The notes under the pieces were generated by a model. That model did no database searches. It was not told where the DNA came from and saw only the letters and a program-made list of their open reading frames with translations. The position numbers and the translations under genes are program-made. From assembly GCF_964204645.1 (NCBI RefSeq), contig NC_134028.1, positions 23,410,153 through 23,474,152 of the forward strand: a stretch of 64,000 nt of DNA, written 5' to 3'. How positions within the stretch are numbered: position 1 is the first letter of the stretch; every line of letters starts with the position of its first letter. The DNA comes from Tubulanus polymorphus. Its lineage: Eukaryota > Nemertea > Palaeonemertea > Tubulaniformes > Tubulanidae. Shown here piece by piece: positions 1 to 10,800 of the stretch.

Positions 1-611
1 TGATAATACGAACATGGTTTAGCTGACAATCGAAATATATATAGGCCAATATTACTAGCAGGTTTGCACTGTATGATGGGCCTGGGTTTCAATAAAAGAC
101 ACATCAAGAATTTCAAGAAGATAGAAGAGAAAACAGTACAAAAACGATTTGATAAGATTGATTATGCATTACTAAATTTGTTGTAACTCTGGTATTCCTA
201 GAGATGACTATAGATGCTTTAGTTGAATTGTTGTTAAACTAATAATCAACCATTGCTTAGATATTTAGAATATAGATGAATTACTATATGAGTTGAATTT
301 CATAAATATCATTTAAGACTATTATTAAAATCTACGTATCGATCCACATTGCTGATCTTATATATGAATTGACATGATAATTATGATCAGTGATATTCGA
401 AAGGATTTTCTGCTCAAAAGCTTCTGCTCTTTTCTTCAGCTTGCCGTTTCAGACTGATTGGAAGATAGTTTGAATGAACCGGAATCGAATTTCCCAATTA
501 TGTACTTCGATTTCAGACATACTCGAGAAAAACTACAATAAACTTTTAAAAATTAGACAAATTTAAACGGTGAAAATGACAAAAAAATTAAAGTTAGACA
601 AAATTCTCCCA
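1..611. other. AT-rich non-coding stretch
   Basis: No coding exon or RNA gene was recognised here. The sequence is AT-rich with frequent stops in all frames. It could be intronic to the gene whose last exon lies at 2079-2275, but no upstream exon could be joined to that exon in frame. Confidence 0.5.
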
Positions 612-1200
612 CCTTGTAAACTTTCGGACTAGTTACATGAAAAAAGACCAAATATTGTAAAATATAGTTATTTCCAAAATCACAATGTATTAAATTAGGC
701 AGAAAAAAAATAGATAAAATTATTCAACCTTGTAAACTTTCGGACTAGTTACATGAAAAAAAGACCAAATATTGTAAAATATAGTTATTTCCAAAATCTC
801 GATGTATTAAATTAGGCAGAAAAAAAATAGATAAAATTATTCAACCTTGTAAACTTTCGGACTAGTTACATGAAAAAAAGACCAAATATTGTAAAATATA
901 GTTATTTCCAAAATCTCGATGTATTAAATTAGGCAGAAAAAAATAGATAAAATTATTCAACCTTGTAAACTTTCGGACTAGTTACACGAAAACAAGACCA
1001 AATATTGTAAAATATAGTTATTTCCAAAATCTCGATGTATTAAATTAGGCAGAAAAGAAGTTAACCCCAATCAGTCACTTAATATGTGCTTCGACTATTT
1101 AAACGGTGAAAACGACCAAAAAATTGAAGTTAGACAAAATTATTAAACATTGTAAACTTTCGGACTAGTTACATTAAAAAAAGACCAAATATTGTAAAAT
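612..1200. repeat. Tandem repeat, about 116-bp period
   Basis: The string CCTTGTAAACTTTCGGACTA recurs at 612, 728, 845 and 961, so the period is 116-117 bp. The four units are nearly identical, differing mainly in the length of an A-run and a few bases. A degenerate fifth copy begins near 1147, after an interruption holding partly related sequence. There is no open frame through the array. This is a minisatellite or short satellite-like array. Confidence 0.9.
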
Positions 1201-2078
1201 TATCTTCAACAATATAGTGATTTCCAAAATCAGAATTAGGCAGAATAAAAGATTGTTTGAATGAACCGGAACCAAATTACCAATTATGTTCTTGGACTTA
1301 AAAAAAAGATCTGTAAAAACGACCGCCGATCACGCAACTATATCTGTACTTCGATTTCCAATTTTGAAAAAAAACCGCCGTATCGCTCCCGGCAGGTGTG
1401 GTAGGTTTGTAAGGGACACCAACTCGAAAAGTCAAACGAGAGCTTGAGGTCAACAACTCATCAAAAATCTGCCAATTAGAGAAAACAGTGCACAGAAACC
1501 AACCGACTTAGGAGATCCTTGTCGATGATGAAACCAGCAATCATAAAAGGTAACTTGATATACATGGAGTTATTACGATGATTTCTAAATGTTGTGATTA
1601 CAAGATATATTTATATACTCATTGCAGCTAAGTTTCAACTATGAGGAAGAGACCAGCTTAAAATTCAACTACTCATCTGAAATCTACGGATTTGAACAAC
1701 CCACAGAAGAATCAAACTCATTAGATGGAAATTACCGGTATATAGAAATTTCAGGCCTCATATGAATATTATTTGATAAGTGATAATCATCGAAATCTAT
1801 TTACCTGTCCACATGGCTGATCTTAGAACTTTTATCTTTAATAGTCTAAATAATAAATTTTTCAAATGATTACTCCAAGCTTAAACATTGATGAACTAGT
1901 CCTACTACTGCAATTATTTATTGGGGTTTAAATCGGCAATTGACGTCAATGAACCTAATTCTGATTTTGGAAATAACTATATTAACTAAGTGAAAAACAC
2001 GGTGGCTTGTAATTTGAAATGACATGTAAGTTATGATAAATCTGTCTAAAATGTTTTGCTTTCTTCACTTTGTTTCAG

Positions 2079-2275
2079 TCAAACTAGATCCCGGAAATAA
2101 TGGCGTGAAGAAGACACAAGTAGACAAATACCCATTGACCCATTTGCTGATGAAAACTGCAGAAGCCCAGATGAGAAGTTTAGGAGCCAGCGACGGATTA
2201 ATCACTCAACGATGGAATCTTCTACAACCGGTGGTTGATTTCTATAAAACATTTTATCAGGAGCAGCAGAGATGA
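2079..2275 (+). CDS. Last coding exon of an unrecognised gene
   Basis: A good 3' splice site (pyrimidine tract ending TTTGTTTCAG) is followed by an open frame entered in phase 1 that encodes about 65 residues and ends at TGA 2273-2275. The peptide begins KLDPGNNGVKKTQVDKYPL, contains the helix-like segment LLMKTAEAQMRSLGASDGL and ends QEQQR. It looks like the C-terminal end of an ordinary soluble protein, but I do not recognise the family. An AATAAA at 2702-2707 supports a 3' UTR of about 440 bp. Possible upstream exons near 1515-1548 and 1633-1738 have donor-like ends but do not join this exon in frame, so the rest of the gene is undefined and may lie left of the window. Confidence 0.5.
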
Positions 2276-2410
2276 TAGTGTATCTTATAAACACTGATTC
2301 GCGCAGCAAAGACAATGGATTATCTTATAAAATCTGATTCAGGATAAACACCGAAGCAGCAAAGACAATGGTTTATCTCATGAACACTTAGATCTAGCAG
2401 CGGCAAAGAC
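2268..2410 (+). repeat. Short degenerate repeats across stop codon and 3' UTR
   Basis: The motif GCAGCAAAGACAATGG followed by TTATCTTATAAA-like sequence occurs about three and a half times (near 2265, 2304, 2356 and 2398). The first copy covers the last codons (Gln-Gln-Arg-stop) of the exon ending at 2275, so the array begins inside the coding end and runs into the presumed 3' UTR. Confidence 0.6.
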
Positions 2411-2701
2411 CTCTGTAGTAAAGTATTGATTTTTTTACTAATATCACCCTTTTTCAGACCAGTCTGATAGGTAACATAGTTTAAAAAATGTACCTGATTG
2501 CGTGGAATGGAGTATGAAAATAGTTGTTGAGTCGAATATTGAAAATAGTTAGATAATTAGTTAGATAATTAGGTTCCTTTGGCCTGAGAAAGGAACTCTA
2601 CGTTTGAATATTTCAATATAGAGAAAACTATTTTATAATGAGTTTGTAAAAAGATGTGTCATGTGTTTTGCAATGTGACAGAAATATCCTTCTTAGAGTC
2701 T

Positions 2702-2707
2702 AATAAA
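2702..2707 (+). terminator. Polyadenylation signal (AATAAA)
   Basis: A canonical hexamer 427 bp after the stop at 2275, the first good candidate downstream. It is consistent with the end of the transcript carrying the 2079-2275 exon. Confidence 0.45.
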
Positions 2708-2719
2708 AGCTAAGCTCCA

Positions 2720-4080
2720 TTAATTCACGATATTGCTCTTCGATCTAAGGTTGATAGATAAGTCGAGTTGGTTAGTCACTAGGAGTAAATGGTCGCGTCG
2801 AGCGCCTAGTTTTGAGCCGTAGGTCTGTTGAGTTAACGCCTAAACTGAGATATAGTTTCAACATGATATTGTAAGTTTTATTGTGCTTACCATAGTTAAA
2901 CAGAGTCAACACAGTGGCTTTGCCCTGTAAATATCACATGGTTAGGAAACATAGAACATAACGTTCTATGTACAAATAATAAGTATTTGCAGAATTGTAG
3001 ATGTACCAATTTGATGGCATTGATATTTTCGAAGGCCCGTGTAACCAATTTGAGAAATGAATCATATATGTCGATTTTCACATGGAGTTTTAACTTTGAG
3101 CCTCCATCAATCTGTTCGATGCTACGTATTTGAAAGCAAAAGCTTTATCTAAAAGGAGACCATTATTTACATTTGAGAGGTAAAGCTAAAATTATAGCTA
3201 GGACTAATTTTGAACGTTTTTACATTGTTTATAGCTGTTTGAACTTCTTTTATTGTAATGGGTAAATCCATATCACGAGATGGCTCTCGTGAATAATAAC
3301 TTAGCTTCAAATCGGGTGTATAATGATTATTAAGAAGCGGCAGTGAATTGGTAGTGCTTTTTTAAAATGGGCCCAGAACTTTACTGTGAAAAAATGCCTG
3401 CAGTTGTAAATAGAGGAGTATAAATAATACATGATACAAAATACAAGTACATGAATAAATAAGAAAAACCAATAAATAAAAAATTATAAATTATAGATAA
3501 TAAATAATACAAAATACAAGTTAATAAATAAATGAATAATATTTAAAAAAAATAGATATAATAATAAGCAACAATACAAACAAACAACAAATTAATACTC
3601 TATTTACAAGAAAAGGCATTTTTTCAAATATTTATCAATAAGGTTTTCTCATTTATCGAACAACCTTCCCTAAGTATAGCGGAAACCCGAGATCTTTTCT
3701 GTTGTTGTTTTTAGCATTCTATCAACTCAGTTATTGTAATAAACAAAACAAATAACTATAAACCTTAACTAAATCGAAAACACTTTAAAAAAAATAACTG
3801 ATATGATAGAATGCTTTGAATAACTGTGATGAAAGATCGACCCGTCCTTAGAACTAGCTGCGCTCAATCACTGCTGTGACTGTTTATTGTTATACTGGGG
3901 TAGACTTACGGGGCAGACTTACTATCTAAAATCATGTACATACATTTTACTTTTTAGAAAGAATTAAAAACAGCTATAAATTTAAGTTATTGATGTTATT
4001 GATTAGTTACCGATAGTATAATTATGTTGATGTTTTCGAAACTGGAAGAAAAAACGTCAGAATAGTTAGTATTTAATGCC
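2720..4080. other. AT-rich intergenic DNA with one hairpin
   Basis: No gene was found. The stretch 3420-3620 is very A/T-rich, made of ATAAAT-type words. At 3713-3735 and 3791-3813 two 23-base arms starting AGCATTCTATCA form an inverted repeat with a 55-base loop, which may be a small MITE. Confidence 0.6.
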
Positions 4081-6680
4081 AAGGTGCTTGGACATCTTTA
4101 AGACAAGGCAAAATAGGCAAAATTCTAGTTTTCTAGTGAAAGTAATGATTAGTTGATACTTAGATTTCCAGAGTGAATCTGTATGTTCCATCTCTAGCTT
4201 TAATGCTCTATGTTGGAGACTGTTATTGTAACGCATGTTTGGAAATTAGGAACTTGTTGCATGATGATTCCTCGATTAAGATATTATTGTTGTGTGAATA
4301 AAACGATGTACATTTTCATCATTCATGTTGAAACTTTTTAGTTGTTAATTTTCATAGCAACAATTCCACTGTGGTGCTTTTCAGTGGTTCTTGAAATACT
4401 GATTTAATTAAGGCCCTGTCGAAAATAGCAGTGCATAGAATAGAAGGAGCTGTTTCAGGCTAACGTGAGGATTCAGTGCTAATTGGTCAATTGTCCTAGC
4501 TTTTTGTTTTGATTATCGGTTTAACTGCGTCTGTGTGGGGCCTGTAATATCTGGACAAGAAGAATTTATGATCTTTATATAGAGTTGTATTTATATCTAC
4601 TATCAAGTTGAATAAAACAATTAAGAAGTTACCGCAGCATCGTCTGTCAAACCATATTTATTTGAAGATACTCGATTTATCTTAAATTATCACGAAGAAA
4701 AACCTTTATAATAGTTTGCAGGGTTTGATCTAAGGAATAAATGCCACTTGACCTTGGGGCAAGCATATGTAATATCACTTGCCCCCTCAAAAATCAACTT
4801 GCTCTACATGAATAGTCCGATTGTGACACAATCATCCCTTGCATCCAGTGGGATAAAAGCTTTGAGACATAGAATTAAACAAGCCCGGTGGATGAGTGAT
4901 TATGATAACCTTCATGCCCTAATGAAAATATACTTGTCCCGGCAATTAGACTAGTGCTTAAATCAGACCCTGGTTTGTTTCAAATGTAACATTTGTAAAA
5001 TAAGCTAGTTGATAATTAAAGAAATCTCTCAGACGAGGAAATTTTTGGGAATGTTTTTAGTTTTCTTGTAATAACTAAGATTTATTAGTTTATCTTACGC
5101 TTTCCACAGTGAGTGAAGTTGTAGGTTTTATGTTGAACTGTTTTTTAAATAACTTATTTAGCGGGATATAATTGTTGTGTAAGAATAAGATGATGTTTCG
5201 TCATTCATACTGTGGTGCTCATCAATGGTTCATAAAATACTATTTTCATTAAGGCCCTTATGGAAAATAGAGTAGCAAAATAGAGGAGCAGTCTCTTGAT
5301 AAATTAGGATATATGAACAGTATTAATCAGTAGATTATGCTAGCCATGGACTCTAAAACCATGGTTTAACAATGTCTATATGGGTTCTGAAATATCTGCA
5401 CAAGAAGCACCTCAAAAAGTTAGTTATTGAATCTTAACTTAATTGTAGCAAAGCCATTAGTTATTAGTAATTGCCCTAGCTCTAATCAAATTGACAGTAG
5501 AAACAATATTTATATACTCGATTTATATACTTTTGTTGAATGCATAGAAGAGAATACCTCCAAAATACTTTGCATTTAATGTAACATTTGAGAAAATAAC
5601 CAATTTGATAATGTCTTGAAACCTCTTAAAGACAAGGCAAAAGTGGCAAAACTAGTTATCTTGTAAAATAATGTTAATGAAAATTAAATCAAAGACTGTT
5701 TATTTAATCCAATCTTAAGCTTTCCAGATTGAATTTGTGGTTTTATCTCCGGTTATAATGTTTTTATGTGGGGGACTTTTGAAATACAGGTCACGTTTTT
5801 GTAAATGACCGAGGCACTTCCTCCAGTACATAAATACCTGTCATTTAGGTATAATTGTTGTTGTGGAGATAAAACGACATGTTCATGTCAATTGTTCATA
5901 AAACATTGATTTATTAAGGTCCTATCGAATAAAGTTGAGCTTTTTCTTGATAAATGAAATGTCCTCAATCGATGTCATTTGAAAAGTTGACATGATAGAT
6001 TCATATTTCATGAAATATAACAAAGTGTCGGTTATATTGACCTCATGAATTGTCAAATTCATAATCTTAGACTTTCAGACTAGTCCAATTTTCGTTTTTT
6101 TATGGATCAAAGTTTGTAATTCTTTGTGTATTTTTGTTATTTTCTTAATGATGCAAATTGTCTGAATCAGCTGTAGTGGAAATGTATCGTAGATAAAGAC
6201 TTCTAAATACCTTACATGTAACTTTGTTTTAAGTTAGTACAATTTCATACATATTAATAGAAATAAAATTAAGGAGATTACTAAGGATTACTACTTGAGA
6301 AAATAAGCTAAAATATGTGAAAATAAAATGATGTAAGAATGTAAATCAGATTGATAACTTAATCCTACGCTTTCCAGAGTATTTGGCCAGGTTTATCTCT
6401 GGTTAAGTGCAGGGAGCCATGGACTCACGGTTTAAGAGTCCATGGTTTTGGGCCATAGACGTTTCTGTTTTAGAGTCTATGGTTGGACTAGGCGTATAAA
6501 CTCTCGTTTATAGTTTATACGCCTATGGTGGTTGGACTAGTTGTTTATGAAAGTCCGTGTTTGAGGAGCGAATATTATACGTTATAATTCCTCGCGCACA
6601 AACCTGACATTTTGTATAATTGTTGTATGAGAATAAATATCATTGATTTTGAAATTTGTCATTCGTTTAGTTAAGCAACA
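4080..6680. repeat. Diverged tandem array of a 0.7-0.9-kb unit, about four copies
   Basis: The same landmarks recur in the same order. (1) TGTAACATTTG followed by AAAATAA, near 4985 and 5580. (2) TTAAAGACAAGGCAAAA-like, near 4098 and 5625. (3) CTTTCCAGAGTGAA-like, near 4168, 5100, 5725 and 6370. (4) ATAATTGTTGTG followed by AATAAAACGA-like, near 4285, 5168, 5850 and 6618. (5) TTAAGGCCCT, near 4408, 5248 and 5916. Copies are strongly diverged, so this is an old duplication. No conserved long open frame was seen. Each unit carries a splice-acceptor-like TTTCCAG and an AATAAA-like motif, so duplicated 3' gene ends or repeated non-coding RNA units are possible readings. Confidence 0.65.
6417..6524. 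repeat. Three consecutive short perfect hairpins
   Basis: Hairpin 1 has arms CCATGGACTC (6417-6426) and its complement at 6436-6445. Hairpin 2 has arms CCATAGAC (6453-6460) and 6475-6482. Hairpin 3 has arms AGGCGTATAAACT (6490-6502) and 6512-6524. Loops are 9-14 bases. All three lie at the end of the fourth unit of the 4.1-6.7-kb array. Confidence 0.8.
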
Positions 6681-6962
6681 AGTGTTACTAAAACGAAGCA
6701 CTTCTAAAAACAAAGACTGCACCCGAGAAAAGAGACCAATTTACGTTTCCGGCAGAGGTGGTACAGAGCACTCCAAGTGATGATTTCGAGTCAGTATCTT
6801 CGGACTTTTTAGTCATGCAAAGTTCTAATACCCCAAAGTGCATAGGTCTTCGTTTTAGCAGCGCATAGTTTTTAGTAACACCCCCTAATTTCACTACCCC
6901 GCTATAAAATTAACTGCTTTTCACGGCCGGCCCGTGAATCATTTTCACGAACCCAGGGCCGC

Positions 6963-7236
6963 CTTCGGTTATCTGAGTTAGTCGACTATGGTCGAACTAA
7001 ACGAAACCGAATGCCCGTTAGTCGGAACTATATTCCGGAAATAGTTAGAAAATAAACCGAAGGAATTTGGCCCTCCTGGCGCATATTGTGGACTGGGCCA
7101 AATTCGGTTTTCACGGTATCTCGTCGACTAGTGGTCGGAACTAATAACCGAATGCGCTTGATTTTCGAACTATTTTCGGAATATAGTTCCGACTAACGGA
7201 TTCGGTTTCGTTTAGTTGACTAACTCAGCCGAAGGT
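6963..7236. repeat. Foldback element (MITE-like), 274 bp
   Basis: The ends are inverted copies: the left begins CTTCGGTTATCTGAGTTAGT and the right ends with ACTAACTCAGCCGAAG. Similarity continues inward through CGAAACCGAAT, CGTTAGTCGGAACTATATTC and GAATTTGGCCC, so nearly the whole element can fold into one long imperfect stem. There is no coding content. It sits about 600 bp before the IFT140 start and may lie in its promoter region. Confidence 0.8.
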
Positions 7237-7748
7237 GACCAATTCATTGGCAACCAGTCAAAATAGGTATAGAGGACGGCAACCAGTCTACGCACCAATC
7301 CACTCGATAAATACTAACATATCCATAATCATATCATTATTTCGTGGATTCATATTATTTACTAGTTCCCGAGTGTATCTCAGTTTTTGGGAGTTTTCCA
7401 AACATCGAACGAAGACGCTGTTTCGACGTTTCATCAGAAAGTTTGAAAGCGTACAATGTTGACAGATAGCAACTGCATATTTTCATTTGACTGAATTTAT
7501 TCGTGTAATTTGTGTACGTTTTCGCCGCTGACACTCGTCTACCGTCCACAAATACTGGTAAAATTATTCTCACAGTATATTTCAACCCTAAAATCGACGT
7601 TTACAACAATTAAATACGTCATAAATCGGTTTGAAAATAGAAAATTCAGCCTAATTCTGTTCAAATTCAATTAAACTTTATTCGTTAATTGTTGATAACC
7701 AGCTAAATTATTCGATTTTTTGTTCATCATTCGATTTAAGAAAACTTT
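7237..7748 (+). promoter_or_regulatory. Upstream region of IFT140 (inferred)
   Basis: This stretch separates the foldback element from the repeated start region of IFT140. It should hold the promoter and 5' UTR. No TATA box at a convincing position and no conserved factor site was identified, so the call rests on position only. Confidence 0.3.
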
Positions 7749-7753
7749 TGGAC

Positions 7754-7856
7754 GTCTATTTTGTAGATATTATATTATAATGGCTGTCTATTTTGTAGAT
7801 ATTATGATATAATGGCTGTCTATTTTGTAGATATTATGATATAATGGCTGTCTATT
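7754..7856 (+). promoter_or_regulatory. 32-bp tandem repeat carrying the start codon and two uORFs
   Basis: The unit containing ATGGCTGTCTATTTTG recurs with a 32-bp period, placing ATGs at 7780, 7812 and 7844. An earlier copy lacks the ATG. The last ATG starts IFT140. Each of the first two opens a 10-codon uORF (MAVYFVDIMI) ending in TAA whose last A is the first base of the next ATG (TAATG). Because the period is not a multiple of three, the three ATGs are in different frames. Ribosomes starting upstream would have to reinitiate to make IFT140, unless transcription starts after 7812. Confidence 0.8.
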
Positions 7857-10800
7857 TTGATCGGAAACTAGAATCGAACGTTTTAGGAAATCACGTATAT
7901 ACGGAATGGCACAGTACACAATCTATTCTAGCTGTTGCGTCATACAGCGCAGCGTCCGGGGGTACTATAAATCTGTATTTAGATGAGGTAAGATTGTTCA
8001 TCCTCGAATTCAACATTGTCGTAAACCTGGGGTCAGATCAGTTAGTTTCACAATCGGATATTTTCAAGCCCATCGGATTATAAAAGCTTACCACCAATGA
8101 TTAGGTAACTAGAGTCAGATAGATATGAACACAATGTGCAAAAATCATAGAAATGTGTGAAATATTTGAGAAGTGTTTGTCATTTTATCCTCTTTATGTC
8201 ATGATTCCGTAGAGCTCATAATATACACGAGCTGTGTTAAAGTTTTAGAAATTCAATCTGTTCAGACTTTTGAAGAGTCACCGATACGTTATTGTACCTT
8301 GAGATGAAAGAATCTCAAAACTTTGGAAAAAATTATAGGAAAAATTGAAAAAAAGTTGTTGGTATTTTGTTGTGAAAAAAACGTGTAAGCAAATTGTAAG
8401 GACGTGAGAATTCCAGAGTTCTTTCTGACTGCAATAACCTTCATTTTTATTTTGGCAGGGCGAACATTTACCGAACGCGACGATTGAGAGACAATGTCCA
8501 CCGACGTGTTTAACGTGGCATCCTACGAAGAAGATACTCGCCGTTGGTTGGGACAGCGGAGAAATCACGATATGGAACGATCAGGAACGCGAGCCGCATT
8601 TGGTGCAGAATTTACATCGAACGATGGTTCGCGCTTTAGTGTGGTCGTCAAACGGCACACGTTTACTGTCTTGTGATTCTGTAAGTTAGTCAGTGGTGAG
8701 GGTTTATGTAAACTGGGTGGCCACTTACCTGGAAGTCGGCGAAAAGTCAGAGAGAATTTGCGTTTCTTTAAAGAAAAGTCTGGAGAATTTTGTAAAAAAA
8801 AAATGCCGAAAATCAGGGAAAAGTCAAGGAAATTTGTTGAGATTGCTCGTAAAATCAAAAATTAGCTGTCTAGCCTTTGTCATATGTATTTGGCCTGGTT
8901 AATTGATTGGATTAGTAGCAGAAGTCAGGGAAAAGAGAGTGTATGTCAGGGAATAGTCGGGGGAAAAGTCACAAAAGATGTGGAAATTCCACTATTCACT
9001 GTTCTCGCCACTGAATTCGGCACGAATTGAGAGCGAAATTCATTTTGGAAATCCTGTAAATAATGGTTGATATTATTCTATATTAGAACGGACACGTCGC
9101 TGTGAGTAAAGCTGATTCGCGCGGTAAAATTCAACACATTCCTCTTTGTCAACACAACCTCACCGAAGCCGTAACGTACGCAATACTGAGACCAGCTTCA
9201 CAGGAAGACCGCAGAAGGTATGTTTGACATATCATCATTTCATTCATCACTTCGGAGAGGTGTAAGTGGTTTTGTGAATACACAAAAACACAGAAACGAT
9301 CAAATGAATTTTACTTTTTAGCCTCTAGACGCCGATTTCTTGCACCATTTTCAGACTAGAGGCAAAACTTTCCTTCTTGAAAAAAAAATGTCATGCAAAC
9401 CTTCTGCCAACCCACTGAGCCAGAAATGAATACTGTCAAGAAAAAATGAAAGAATTGGATTTCTATAAATAAAAGAAAAAAGTTAGCATTAGAGTAAAAA
9501 ACGTTAGCATTGGAGCATTAGAGTAAAAAATTGTATTTTCATATTACAGTGAACTGGCTCAGTTAGCTAAAGCTGCTGCTAGCGGTGACGAATCTGCGCT
9601 CGATTTGTTTAGTTGGAAAAAAGGCCAAACGAACTCGAAGATATCATCGCTACTCACTCCGGTCGAGGGCCTTTCATTTTTCATCGCTACTGACAGAGGT
9701 AAACAGACTTTGAGCTACGTATTTTTTTCGTGAAATCTTTCCTGGCGAATTGATTTATTTTCGTGTCTTTCTCGTAGGAAACGTGTTTTATTTGTCGGAG
9801 GTCGGCAAATGTACGCAGATTTTAACGGTCGAAGAATCGGTCGGTAAATTCTTATTCTATCAGGAGCGCAATGTACTGGTCACGATTACCGAGTCGCTTC
9901 TTTGTTATCAGCACAGCATTTTACCTGACGGTGAGGCCAAAGAAATAATCAAGGTAAACGTATATTTTGCGAGTTCGGGTTATTAGCTGGATGCACGGAG
10001 GAAAAGTAATCTAAAATCTTAAGACTTTGGTCTTAAGTTGTTAGATACCGTACCTATTGAACTAAAATAAGCTTAGACTGATCATAAGATATTAGCTTGG
10101 CTATAGAACCAAATGAGCAGTGACTGGTCTTAAGTTTTTTGGTGGGCTATAGAACTTAGTTATTTTAACCCTTTCAGTGCATCTACACCGCAGTGGGGTG
10201 TATAAATCAGTGATGGATTTTGCTAGTACACCACACTGCGGTGTATTGATGTAATTAGTAATTATCTCTCTTGAAAAATGGCAGCACTTGTCAGACATAG
10301 TGAAATACTAGTACCTAACGATACACCGCGCCACGGTGTAGATGCACTATAGTGGTATTCCCGTTATTCAATACACTAGGGTGGAATTTTTAAAGATTTT
10401 CAAATTATCTCTAGCACTATAGGGTATTAACTAGTCAGCACTGAAAGGGTTAAACGGTCTTAAATCTAAGACAAGACTGTGTGATACTGATACATTCAAT
10501 ACATTGGTAATGTTGCAGGTAAAGCTCAGTGGTAAACCACAAGATGCAGATTTTGTGTGGGCTGGTAAGGGTATCTTAGCTACAGTCTCTGGTGAGGCAC
10601 TCGTTCGTATGTGGGATTTAAACAATGAAGAGAACTTTGTGCTGCATATTGACCCGGAAATTACGAAAGTCGATCGAAGCATTTACATTACATCAATTAC
10701 ATATTCAAAAATCAAAGGTTAGCAATACAATTCTAAACCGAACATCCATATGAGCAATGCACTGGTAATCAGTTTTCTGACTTCGGTAACTCTGTTTTCC

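Noticed and set aside
612-1060. Regular repeats resembling a CRISPR array
   Set aside because: Units are contiguous near-identical 116-bp copies with no short repeat/unique spacer pattern, and the DNA is clearly eukaryotic.
1515-1738. Possible exons upstream of 2079 (ILVDDETSNHK and SFNYEEETSLKFNYS readings)
   Set aside because: They join each other but end in the wrong phase for the exon at 2079 and have weak acceptors.
4748-4954. Open frame of 68 codons
   Set aside because: It lies in the diverged repeat array and is not kept open in the other copies.
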